A DNA stretch of 59,523 nucleotides, taken from assembly GCA_024641475.1 (NCBI GenBank), contig JAHECZ010000015.1, positions 1-59,523 on the forward strand, in the 5' to 3' direction. The number at the start of each line of letters is the position of its first letter. The stretch's first letter is position 1. Source of the stretch: Gammaproteobacteria bacterium (GTDB lineage: Bacteria; Pseudomonadota; Gammaproteobacteria; UBA6429; Thiohalophilaceae). Below, one piece after another: positions 18,175-25,717 of the stretch. Position numbers and translations under genes: made by a program. Below the pieces are notes generated by a model, which saw only the letters and a program-made list of their open reading frames with translations, ran no database searches and had not been told where the DNA came from.

Positions 18175-20145
18175 ATGCCATTACGTCATAAATTATTTCT
18201 CATCATTGCGCTGTTAAGCTGCGTGCCGCTGCTGGTGTTGCTATTCGGTGTGGTGAATCGACTTGAAACCGAAATTCGCGAACGAACCGAAAAAGAAGTC
18301 CATGTCAGTTTGGGCAAAATGGCAGAAGAGTTGCGATTGATTATTGACAATCAACAGTCAATCGCACGTGGCCTGATTCATGATTTGGCCATACGCCAGT
18401 TTGCCAGCGTGACTGAAAAACCGGTGGATAAGCGCGCCAGCAATCACGAGTATCAACAACGTGCGGAAACGCTCGAACAATTTTTCCTGAATTATCAAAA
18501 GGCAGTGCCTGATATTCAGGCTCTGCGTTTCATGGATCGGCAGGGTAAAACCCTGGTAAAGGTCAAGGAGGGAAAATTGATCCCTCCCAAACTATTCGAT
18601 GAAGAATATCGACGCATGTTTGTTTCTGATCAATCCAATAAAGCCTTTTTTAAGCAAGCGATAGCTCATCCATCCGATGTGATTATGTCGGATTTTGAAT
18701 TAGGGCAAACCACAGAAGATGCGGATTTTTGTCCGGCTATGGTGCGTTATACCGCCCGCATTCGTGATGAAGTAGATCATGAGCAGGGTGTGTTGGTGGT
18801 TAATATGTGGGGTAAGCGGCTTGATGCAACGATTGAAGCATCGCTGGGTGGTTATCCTGGTCAGGCTTATCTGGTGGAATTGAATGAAGATGCTGCGCGT
18901 GACGGAATATATCTCTATCATAAGGACAGCAGCCGACGCTTTGCAGATCAACTTAAATCAGAGTTTCGTTTCACCAGGCAAATTTCACCCCAGGAATGGC
19001 AATCGATTAAAAACAGTAAAGACGTCGGTACTTTAAGAAGTACGGATGGACGTATGTTTTTTTATCGTATTTTACGACCGTTTGTCACGCGCCCCGGCGT
19101 TGGCTGGCTATTAGTGATTGAAGCTGATACTGCAACAGTGCTCAAACCAGTTGAGAATATGCGTCAATCCATCTGGTGGCTATTAGGGATTTTGGTGTTG
19201 GCTAGTCTTATTAGTGCCGTGTTAGTGGCATGGCGAATGACCAAGCCGGTATATGAATTAGCCGACACGATGAAACGTTATGCGGATGGTAATTATGCCA
19301 GTGTTTATACAGAATCGCGCGGTGATGAAATCGGAGTCGCTGGCAGGGCATTCAATTATCTGACCTCACGTTTGCAGCAAACCGAACAGGAGCGGGACAA
19401 GGCTGTACGCGTGGCGTGTCAATCGGAACGTCTGGCTGCAGTAGGTCAGTTGGCTGCTGGAATTGGACACGAAATCAATAATCCATTAATGAATATTATG
19501 TCTCTGGCAGCATTAATTGAGGATGAAGTTCGCGATAAGGCGCCGCAAGCGTATGCGGATACGCAAATACTGCAAAAAGAAGGCAGGCGCTGCGCTGGTA
19601 TTGTGCAAGGTATTCTGAGTTTTGCACGTGAAAAACCGCCAGAATATTGCGAGTTTGATATGGCTGCGTTAATTGCGGAGACATTGCAATTGTTGCAGCA
19701 TCGTTTGGCAGCCGCTGATATACATACACATATCGATATGGAAAAAGGCCTGTCCATGTCGGGTGACTCAAGTCAATTACAACAAGTTTTAGTCAATGTC
19801 ATCCTTAATGCGGTACAGGCTTCGCCTGAACATGCTGAAATTCAGATACTTGCCCATAAAGACATGGATCATATTTCGATAGAGATTATCGATAGTGGTG
19901 TTGGAATCGACAAAGCCAATATCAATAAAGTTTTCGATCCGTTTTTTACTACAAAAAATCAGGGCGAGGGTACGGGCTTGGGGTTATCGGTGAGTTACGG
20001 GATAGTAAACCGCCACGGTGGAAATATTTATCTTGAGAATAACGCCGAGGCTGGCTTGCGGGTAATGATAATTCTGCCATTACGCGCCAAAGAATCTGTG
20101 GTTGCTGAAATTGATTTGGCGAAGGAGGTAATGCATGTCGCCTGA
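18175..20145 (+). CDS. membrane sensor histidine kinase (NtrB class) with large periplasmic domain
   Basis: Likely senses a periplasmic signal and phosphorylates the sigma-54 activator encoded next. Order: transmembrane helix about 7-27, periplasmic domain about 30-330 with Cache-like features, second helix about 332-354, HAMP about 355-408, then a HisKA helix with the phospho-acceptor His432 in GIGHEINNPL. An HATPase domain follows, with NVILNAVQAS (N box), IIDSGVGID (G1), FDPFFTTK (F box) and GTGLGLSVSYGIV (G2). The 656-residue gene overlaps the regulator by 11 bp. The kinase core resembles NtrB-type partners of sigma-54 activators. The true ligand is unknown; the sulfur genes downstream suggest a sulfur species. 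Confidence 0.93.
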   Translation: MPLRHKLFLIIALLSCVPLLVLLFGVVNRLETEIRERTEKEVHVSLGKMAEELRLIIDNQQSIARGLIHDLAIRQFASVTEKPVDKRASNHEYQQRAETLEQFFLNYQKAVPDIQALRFMDRQGKTLVKVKEGKLIPPKLFDEEYRRMFVSDQSNKAFFKQAIAHPSDVIMSDFELGQTTEDADFCPAMVRYTARIRDEVDHEQGVLVVNMWGKRLDATIEASLGGYPGQAYLVELNEDAARDGIYLYHKDSSRRFADQLKSEFRFTRQISPQEWQSIKNSKDVGTLRSTDGRMFFYRILRPFVTRPGVGWLLVIEADTATVLKPVENMRQSIWWLLGILVLASLISAVLVAWRMTKPVYELADTMKRYADGNYASVYTESRGDEIGVAGRAFNYLTSRLQQTEQERDKAVRVACQSERLAAVGQLAAGIGHEINNPLMNIMSLAALIEDEVRDKAPQAYADTQILQKEGRRCAGIVQGILSFAREKPPEYCEFDMAALIAETLQLLQHRLAAADIHTHIDMEKGLSMSGDSSQLQQVLVNVILNAVQASPEHAEIQILAHKDMDHISIEIIDSGVGIDKANINKVFDPFFTTKNQGEGTGLGLSVSYGIVNRHGGNIYLENNAEAGLRVMIILPLRAKESVVAEIDLAKEVMHVA

Positions 20146-21511
20146 AAAAATTCGACTTATGTTTGTTGATGATGATGCGGTAACGTGTCGTATTATGAAA
20201 CGAAACTGCGATATTCAAAAATATGAATGCAAGGTATATCAGGATGCGCAAGCATGTCTTGAGGAATTCAAGAAAAGCGGTGCCGATGTTGTGGTCAGTG
20301 ATTTGCGTATGCCTGGCATGAGTGGGTTTGAATTGCTCAGTGAATTACGCAATATTGATCAGGATGTGCCTGTACTCGTTATGACAGGTTATTCATCTGT
20401 AGAAAATGCCGTAGAGGCGATGAAACGCGGGGCCAATGATTTTATCAAAAAACCTTTTGATTTTTCGGAACTGAAACTGTTGATCGACAGGGTTTTAAAA
20501 GTAAGAAATCTGAAGCAGGAAAATGCCTTGCTTAAGCGTCGGCTCTTACCAGAAGGTAATCGGTTTGGCATGATCGGGGAAACGCCTGTTATGCGTTCTT
20601 TATATGCAACGATTGAGAAAGTGGCGGCAGTTTCCTGTAATGCCATTATCGCTGGGGATTCTGGCACAGGTAAAGAATTGGTAGCACGAGCCCTGCATGA
20701 TTTTAGTCCACGATGCGATAAGGCATTCGTCGCGATTGATTGTGGATCATTGAGTGATACTTTATTGGAGAGTGAGCTGTTTGGCCATGAGAAAGGCGCG
20801 TTTACCGGTGCAATGCAGCGCAAATACGGCCTGATGGAACAGGCTAATGGCGGGACATTGTTTCTGGATGAAATATGCAATATTTCTGATGCGATGCAGG
20901 TTAAGTTGATGCGTGCCATTGAAGACAAACGCATCATGCGCGTTGGGGGTACTGCGCCTATTCCTGTCGATATTCGTGTGGTTGCTGCCAGTAATCAGGA
21001 TATGCAAGCGATGGTAGAGGCAGAGAAATTACGGCATGATTTTTATCATCGCTTAAATGTGGTAACAATTCGTGTACCATCCTTACACGAACGTCGTGCA
21101 GATATCCCCGCTCTGATCAATCACTATGTGCAGGAATTTGCAGAGCGCTATAACCGCCAGGTAAAAGGCTTTGATCCCGCTTCATTACAGCATATCTGTG
21201 ATGCCAGCTGGAAAGGTAACGTGCGTGAATTACGTAATACCGTGGAGCGTTGCGTCATTCTTGCTGATGGTCCAAATTTAAGCTGGGGCCAACAGGACGA
21301 CAATCTCTCTATTGATCCCTCAAGTATGCCAGTACATTTTTCTGACGCCGAATTCGTATCATTGATCGAACTCGAACAGGAATATATTCACCATGTGTTG
21401 AAATGCACCAATGGTAAAAAAACCAAGGCCGCTCGAATCCTTGGCATCGATAAAACCACGCTATGGCGAAAATTGCGACGCACTGATGCTGTTGAACCCG
21501 ACATGGTGTAA
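20135..21511 (+). CDS. sigma-54-dependent response regulator (NtrC family)
   Basis: Transcription activator that remodels sigma-54 RNA polymerase using ATP. Domains: receiver 1-120 with phospho-acceptor Asp56 in VVVSDLRMPG, AAA+ domain about 145-380, Fis-type DNA-binding helix-turn-helix at the C-terminus (KTKAARILGIDKTTLWRKLR). The AAA+ part shows Walker A GDSGTGKE, the sigma-54 contact loop GAFTGA within ELFGHEKGAFTGA, Walker B GGTLFLDE and the arginine-finger region. It overlaps its kinase by 11 bp. Two promoters of the sigma-54 type lie next to it, in front of the dsrE-like gene and of soxY, which are its obvious candidate targets. Confidence 0.96.
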   Translation: MSPEKIRLMFVDDDAVTCRIMKRNCDIQKYECKVYQDAQACLEEFKKSGADVVVSDLRMPGMSGFELLSELRNIDQDVPVLVMTGYSSVENAVEAMKRGANDFIKKPFDFSELKLLIDRVLKVRNLKQENALLKRRLLPEGNRFGMIGETPVMRSLYATIEKVAAVSCNAIIAGDSGTGKELVARALHDFSPRCDKAFVAIDCGSLSDTLLESELFGHEKGAFTGAMQRKYGLMEQANGGTLFLDEICNISDAMQVKLMRAIEDKRIMRVGGTAPIPVDIRVVAASNQDMQAMVEAEKLRHDFYHRLNVVTIRVPSLHERRADIPALINHYVQEFAERYNRQVKGFDPASLQHICDASWKGNVRELRNTVERCVILADGPNLSWGQQDDNLSIDPSSMPVHFSDAEFVSLIELEQEYIHHVLKCTNGKKTKAARILGIDKTTLWRKLRRTDAVEPDMV

Positions 21512-21537
21512 TTTACAGACTGTTGGCTTCTGAACAG

Positions 21538-21552
21538 GTGCATTATGCACCA
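21538..21552 (+). promoter_or_regulatory. candidate enhancer site upstream of dsrE-like gene
   Basis: GGTGCATTATGCACC is a perfect 15-bp palindrome centred about 92 bp upstream of the -24 element at 21637. It shares the TGCA-N3-TGCA core with a dyad upstream of soxY (23241-23255). No T-run follows, so it is not a terminator. It is a likely binding site for the neighbouring NtrC-type activator. Confidence 0.55.
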
Positions 21553-21635
21553 CTTACGCTGCATGTTCGGAGCACAAAATTAACTTTTATCGCTAACATG
21601 CTGAAATTACTATTAAAACTCAACAGTTAATATTG

Positions 21636-21651
21636 TGGTATGGTTGTTGCT
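21636..21651 (+). promoter_or_regulatory. sigma-54 (-24/-12) promoter of the dsrE-like gene
   Basis: TGGTATGGTTGTTGCT matches the consensus TGGCACG-N4-TTGCW at all but two fixed positions, with GG and GC separated by the required 10 bases. Transcription would start near 21662, leaving a 5' leader of about 50 nt with an AAGAGGAG ribosome site before ATG 21714. Confidence 0.75.
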
Positions 21652-21713
21652 CTGTTATTACTGTCCTACGTTAAATTGATAATTTTTAAACATATTATAA
21701 AGAGGAGTTCAGC

Positions 21714-22199
21714 ATGAAATTATCCATAACATCTCTGGCATTGACCGCTGCATTAAGCATGAGCCTGGCGACAGCCTTTGCTGCAGACAAGACAATCGAT
21801 AGCAAGAAAGAAGCCAAAAATGGCTATCATCAAATTCATGTGGTTTATCATATAAATGAGATCAAAGATGCAACAGGTGCTTTGCGCAATGCCAAGAATC
21901 ACTTGAATGCGGTTGGTGATGAGAACATTGATATGATCGTTGTAACGCATAGCTCAGGTGCTTATGCGTTAGTTGATGGTTCCATGGGTGAAAAAGACAA
22001 AGAAGGCAAGACTCTGGATTTTCGCGATCAAATTGCTTCTTTAGCTAACCGTGGTGTGAAGTTCCAGATTTGTGCCAATACCATTAAGGGTAAAAAGATT
22101 GACGCGAAGAAAATTAGCGAATACGCTGAAATCGTTCCATCAGGTGTTGCGCAAGTCGCTGAATTACAAACCAGAGGGTATGCTTACGTCAAGCCGTAA
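21714..22199 (+). CDS. secreted DsrE-like protein
   Basis: A 161-residue protein with a Sec signal peptide (MKLSITSLALTAALSMSLA, probable cleavage after AFA near residue 23) and a DsrE/DsrF-like fold. The mature part runs HQIHVVYHINE, then a helix of NAKNHLNAVG, a strand NIDMIVVTHSSGAYAL and GVKFQICANTI with one Cys, the position of the reactive Cys in many DsrE-like proteins. Cytoplasmic DsrE proteins carry persulfide sulfur; periplasmic members have no settled role. It has a sigma-54 promoter and lies between the sigma-54 regulator and convergent soxYZ. Inference: a sulfur carrier or chaperone working with SoxYZ. Confidence 0.85.
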   Translation: MKLSITSLALTAALSMSLATAFAADKTIDSKKEAKNGYHQIHVVYHINEIKDATGALRNAKNHLNAVGDENIDMIVVTHSSGAYALVDGSMGEKDKEGKTLDFRDQIASLANRGVKFQICANTIKGKKIDAKKISEYAEIVPSGVAQVAELQTRGYAYVKP

Positions 22200-22224
22200 A
22201 CTCAGGTTAGTACTCTAATAAAAA

Positions 22225-22252
22225 ACGGGCGCTTGGTGCGCCCGTTTTTTTT
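22225..22252. terminator. bidirectional terminator between dsrE-like gene and soxZ
   Basis: ACGGGCGC and GCGCCCGT form a perfect 8-bp stem with a 5-nt loop, followed by a T-run on the + strand and preceded by an A-run, so it works for both convergent transcripts. Confidence 0.9.
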
Positions 22253-22285
22253 ACTATCTATTTTTTACTATCTACCAGGTTGTTA

Positions 22286-22618
22286 CTATTCGATCTTTGA
22301 TTCGCCGACTTCCTTGTTGCCTTGATTATCCACCCAGTTGAGTTTAATCGTGTCGCCTTTTTTGGCATTTTTAACCCGGAATGACAAGAATGGGTTTTTC
22401 GATACAGCAGGTCCCCACATACAGGTCATGACGGTCTTGCCATTATGATCACAATTTAACTCAGTTATAAAATGCGCAGGAACAGTTTGGCCTGAGGCCT
22501 TATCCTTGCGCAAACCCGATTCCATGTCGTGAAAAATAATCGCTTTAATCGTGGCGACGTTTGTTGCGCCATCTTCAATCCAGGCACGAATTTTCATTGG
22601 TTTAGTTGGCATTGCCAT
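22286..22618 (-). CDS. soxZ: thiosulfate oxidation carrier subunit SoxZ
   Basis: Partner of SoxY in the SoxYZ complex that carries sulfur intermediates during thiosulfate oxidation in the periplasm. The 110 residues fit the Ig-like SoxZ family: PTKPMKIRAWIEDGATNV, then PAHFITELNCDHNGKTVM, and the end DTIKLNWVDNQGNK. As usual it has no signal peptide and would be exported together with the Tat-dependent SoxY. It lies 31 bp downstream of soxY in the same transcript. No soxA, soxX, soxB or soxCD is present in the window. Confidence 0.95.
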   Translation of the reverse strand: MAMPTKPMKIRAWIEDGATNVATIKAIIFHDMESGLRKDKASGQTVPAHFITELNCDHNGKTVMTCMWGPAVSKNPFLSFRVKNAKKGDTIKLNWVDNQGNKEVGESKIE

Positions 22619-22649
22619 ATTTAATTCCTCTCAATCTATGTCCGAGTGA

Positions 22650-23120
22650 TTAACCGCCGCAGCCGCCAAGGGTAACCTTGACAGGTTTCTTGGAGCTGTA
22701 TAATTTGCCGCCGGATTTGACGACAGCGATTACATCGGATGTTTCACGCATCTTGATACGGCTGGTGACAAAGCTGTCGACGTTGGCAGTCATGTTGTAA
22801 CTCAGTGTGAGCGGGTTATTATTTTTTGGAACAAATACGGAAATTTGTTCAACATTGGGCAGGCTGGTTTTTACCGTAACCGAGACGACCGCGCCATTTT
22901 CCGCGATGTCCGGGGCTTCAATTTCGATATCCTTGCTGGCGGTAGCAGAGCTTGCGCCTGCGACGGTTTTCATGGCCTCATCCAGCGATTTGGCCTCAAA
23001 TGCGTTTTTAGGCCATGCTGCCAGTACGCTACGTGGGCTAAGTAACCCAGCACCGGCCGCAATTGCGACCGCACCCGCTGCCAGTGAAGCGCGCAGGAAG
23101 GTACGTCTAGTTTGTATCAT
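22650..23120 (-). CDS. soxY: thiosulfate oxidation carrier protein SoxY
   Basis: Periplasmic carrier whose C-terminal Cys holds the sulfur substrate. The protein ends with the conserved GGCGG swinging arm, exactly as in functional SoxY. It begins with a Tat signal (TRRTFLRASLAAGAVAIAAG) and is predicted to be cleaved after VLA. The open frame reaches 23141, but the chosen ATG 23120 has AAGGAG 7 nt upstream, giving 156 residues. The longer start would put the ribosome site inside the gene. A -24/-12 promoter lies 42-57 bp upstream of the start codon. Confidence 0.95.
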   Translation of the reverse strand: MIQTRRTFLRASLAAGAVAIAAGAGLLSPRSVLAAWPKNAFEAKSLDEAMKTVAGASSATASKDIEIEAPDIAENGAVVSVTVKTSLPNVEQISVFVPKNNNPLTLSYNMTANVDSFVTSRIKMRETSDVIAVVKSGGKLYSSKKPVKVTLGGCGG

Positions 23121-23127
23121 TGAGTAA

Positions 23128-23133
23128 CTCCTT
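23128..23133 (-). promoter_or_regulatory. ribosome-binding site fixing the soxY start
   Basis: AAGGAG on the minus strand lies 7 nt before ATG 23120 and inside the upstream in-frame extension, so translation begins at 23120 rather than 23141. Confidence 0.8.
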
Positions 23134-23161
23134 CTCGTCATAATGTGATTAAAAATCTATT

Positions 23162-23177
23162 AGCAATTCCTGTACCA
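23162..23177 (-). promoter_or_regulatory. sigma-54 (-24/-12) promoter of soxYZ
   Basis: The minus strand reads TGGTACAGGAATTGCT, matching TGGCACG-N4-TTGCW at all but two fixed positions with the GG and GC exactly 10 bases apart. The start would be near 23151, about 31 nt before soxY. It is very like the promoter at 21636. Confidence 0.75.
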
Positions 23178-23240
23178 TAAGAAATAATATAATAAAAACA
23201 ATAAGATATCTTGTCTGGCAAGAGGGAATTGGTACTATGT

Positions 23241-23255
23241 ATTGCAATATGCAAC
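23241..23255 (-). promoter_or_regulatory. candidate enhancer site upstream of soxYZ
   Basis: The + strand reads ATTGCAATATGCAAC, a dyad with 5-bp arms TTGCA/TGCAA. It shares TGCA-N3-TGCA with the palindrome at 21538 and sits about 72 bp upstream of the -24 element, a usual place for an NtrC-type activator. Confidence 0.5.
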
Positions 23256-23362
23256 CGCTCATGCCGAAAGATTCTAACTAAAATCAGTTCACCGTGATAT
23301 TCAGCTTCTTGATTAACGTCAATCATAGCGATGATTTTAGATATATGTATCTGAACCAAAGC

Positions 23363-23387
23363 AATCCGGATAAAATATATCCGGATT
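23363..23387. repeat. 10-bp inverted repeat upstream of tRNA-fMet
   Basis: AATCCGGATA and TATCCGGATT form perfect arms around a 5-nt loop. A short T-run follows 8 nt later on the + strand (TAGCTATTTTT). It may be a terminator or an operator; the rest of 23256-23469 is AT-rich with no gene. Confidence 0.5.
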
Positions 23388-23469
23388 TAGCTATTTTTAA
23401 GAAATATGCGCGGTTTATAAATCATTGATTGTAAATCCCTGATTTTTTGATAATATGCGCGGTCTTTGA

Positions 23470-23546
<77 letters not shown>

Positions 23547-23570
23547 ATTTTGTGCACAGTGGATTGCGTT

Positions 23571-23598
23571 TTGGTCTGTTCATCTACCGTGCTATAAT
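23571..23598 (+). promoter_or_regulatory. predicted sigma-70 promoter for the rimP-nusA operon
   Basis: TTGGTC (23571-23576), a 16-bp spacer and a consensus TATAAT (23593-23598) lie 25 bp after tRNA-fMet. Transcripts would begin near 23605, just before the leader hairpin. Confidence 0.6.
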
Positions 23599-23623
23599 GC
23601 CTTGCAATTTAGTGATTTAGAGA

Positions 23624-23647
23624 AGTGGGCCTTGAGCCCACTTTTTG
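23624..23647 (+). terminator. leader terminator/attenuator before rimP
   Basis: AGTGGGC and GCCCACT pair around a 5-nt loop and are followed by TTTTTG, between the operon promoter and rimP. The E. coli metY-rimP leader also holds terminators, so this may set read-through into nusA-infB. Confidence 0.75.
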
Positions 23648-23665
23648 TTTACGGGGTGAAAAGGC

Positions 23666-24133
23666 ATGGCAATGGGCCCAGTAGAACTGCAATTGATGGA
23701 CCTGATTGAGCCGACAGTGGCTGCCATGGGTTATGAATTGGTTGGGATAGAATATTTAGGCCAGGGTCAACATTCACGCTTGCGTGTGTTCATCGACCAG
23801 CCAACCGGTATCAGCGTTGATGACTGTGAACAGGTAAGTCGTCAGGTAAGCGCTATATTGGATGTGGAAGATCCAATCCGCGGACAATATGCACTGGAAG
23901 TTTCGTCGCCAGGTCTGGATCGGCCGTTATTTAAACTGGAGCACTTTGCTCGTTTTGTGGGACAGTTGATTAAACTGCGCTTACGCCAGGCACGCGCCGG
24001 GCAACGTAATTTTAAAGGTACGATAAGCGCTGTCACTGAGGGACAAATTGAATTGACTCTCGATGATGGTGTTGTGCTAAAGCTGGCTTTTACCGACGTG
24101 GATAAAGCCAATATTGTTCCTGAATTTGGTTAG
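23666..24133 (+). CDS. rimP: ribosome maturation factor RimP
   Basis: Cytoplasmic factor for 30S subunit maturation. The 155 residues have the two-domain RimP layout with GYELVGIEYLGQGQHSRLRVFID, GISVDDCEQVSRQVSA and the signature YALEVSSPGLDRPL near residue 80. It is the first protein gene of the rimP-nusA-infB-rbfA-truB-rpsO-pnp operon. ATG 23666 is preceded by ACGGGGTGAAAAGGC; an ATG two codons later (23672) is also possible. Confidence 0.96.
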   Translation: MAMGPVELQLMDLIEPTVAAMGYELVGIEYLGQGQHSRLRVFIDQPTGISVDDCEQVSRQVSAILDVEDPIRGQYALEVSSPGLDRPLFKLEHFARFVGQLIKLRLRQARAGQRNFKGTISAVTEGQIELTLDDGVVLKLAFTDVDKANIVPEFG

Positions 24134-24191
24134 GATTGACATGGAGCACGCGTTACGCAAACGTAATGTCTGTGGATGAACGAGGGTTACT

Positions 24192-25685
24192 ATGAATAAA
24201 GAAATATTATTGGTCGTGGATGCGGTATCGAACGAAAAAGGTGTTGAAAAAGACATTATTTTTCACGCCATCGAAGCCGCGCTGGAGATGGCCACCAAAA
24301 AACGTTATCACAATGATGTTGATGTGCGTGTTGCCATTGACCGTACCAATGGTGATTACGATACCTTCCGTCGCTGGGAAGTAGTTGCTGATGACGGCGT
24401 AGAGCATCCTGAGCGCCAAATTACAATTAGCGCTGAACAAATTGACAATCCTGGTGCGCAACTGGGTGATTTTATTGAAGAGCAAATCGAATCAGTGGAA
24501 TTCGGCCGCATTGCCGCCCAGACCGCCAAACAAGTTATTGTGCAAAAGGTTCGTGAAGCTGAACGCGCCCAGGTTTTTGATGAATATAAAGATCGCATTG
24601 GTCAACTGGTTATGGGTGTGGTTAAACGTCTGGAGCGTGGCAATATCTATGTTGATTTGGGAAATAACACCGATGCAATCATCCCACGCGAAGAAATGAT
24701 TCCACGCGAGTCAGTACGTAATGGCGATCGTGTTCGTGGTTTGCTCAAGGATGTTCGTCCTGAAGCACGTGGCCCGCAGTTGCTGGTCAGCCGCACTGAT
24801 GCACGTTTTCTCAAGGAATTATTCAAAATTGAAGTGCCGGAAATCGGTGAAGGTCTGATTGAAATTCTTGGGGCTGCCCGAGATCCCGGTTCACGCGCAA
24901 AGATCGCCGTACGGAGCATGGATAAGCGTATCGACCCGGTTGGTGCGTGCGTTGGTATGCGTGGTTCGCGTGTGCAGGCGGTTTCAAATGAATTGGCAGG
25001 CGAACGTATTGATATCGTGCTGTGGGATGAAAATCCGGCGCAATTTGTTATTAATGCGATGTCACCGGCAGAAGTTGAATCGATTGTGGTTGATGAAGAG
25101 TCCATGAGTATGGATATCGCTGTAAAAGAAGAACAGTTATCGCAAGCGATTGGCCGCGGTGGACAGAATGTACGGCTTGCCAGTGAATTATCCGGCTGGG
25201 AATTAAATGTCATGTCGGTCAATGATGCCGAAGCCAAGAGTGATGCCGAGAACGAAAAAATTACCAAAATGTTTATGGAGAATTTGGGCGTGGATGAAGA
25301 AGTCGCTCAGATTCTCGTTCAGGAAGGGTATTCCAGTATTGATGAAGTGGCCTATGTGCCAAAATCCGAGATGATAGCGATCGAGGAATTTGATGAAAGT
25401 ATTGTTGAAGAACTGCGTGGCCGTGCCAAGGACGTGTTATTAGCTCGTGCCATTACCAATGCTGAAACCGGTGGTAATACTCCCGCAGATGATTTGGTAA
25501 ATATGCGTGGTATGACCCGTGAATTGGCTAACAAGCTGGCTCAAAATGGTATTACTACGATGGAAGAACTGGCGGAACAGTCAGTCGATGATCTACTGGA
25601 TATCGAAGGGATGAACTCGGAATTGGCAGCTGAATTAATCATGACAGCACGCGAACCGTGGTTTGCTGCAGAAAATATCGGTTAA
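24192..25685 (+). CDS. nusA: transcription termination/antitermination factor NusA
   Basis: Binds RNA polymerase and nascent RNA to control pausing, termination and antitermination. In 497 residues: an N-terminal polymerase-binding domain, an S1 domain (about 135-200, [14 protein letters not shown]), KH1 and KH2 ([14 protein letters not shown] and [14 protein letters not shown]), and two C-terminal acidic repeats (about 360-425 and 435-490) typical of gammaproteobacteria. ATG 24192 follows GAGGG. infB starts 32 bp after the stop. Confidence 0.98.
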   Translation: MNKEILLVVDAVSNEKGVEKDIIFHAIEAALEMATKKRYHNDVDVRVAIDRTNGDYDTFRRWEVVADDGVEHPERQITISAEQIDNPGAQLGDFIEEQIESVEFGRIAAQTAKQVIVQKVREAERAQVFDEYKDRIGQLVMGVVKRLERGNIYVDLGNNTDAIIPREEMIPRESVRNGDRVRGLLKDVRPEARGPQLLVSRTDARFLKELFKIEVPEIGEGLIEILGAARDPGSRAKIAVRSMDKRIDPVGACVGMRGSRVQAVSNELAGERIDIVLWDENPAQFVINAMSPAEVESIVVDEESMSMDIAVKEEQLSQAIGRGGQNVRLASELSGWELNVMSVNDAEAKSDAENEKITKMFMENLGVDEEVAQILVQEGYSSIDEVAYVPKSEMIAIEEFDESIVEELRGRAKDVLLARAITNAETGGNTPADDLVNMRGMTRELANKLAQNGITTMEELAEQSVDDLLDIEGMNSELAAELIMTAREPWFAAENIG

Positions 25686-25717
25686 TTCTTAACAGGGTGT
25701 GAAGGTATAGCGATTAT

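Noticed and set aside
21538-21552. Terminator of the sigma-54 activator gene
   Set aside because: The palindrome has a one-base centre that cannot form a proper loop, and no T-run follows. A binding site fits better.
24647-25267. 206-codon antisense frame inside nusA
   Set aside because: Ser/Arg-rich shadow of the S1 and KH domains with no independent evidence.
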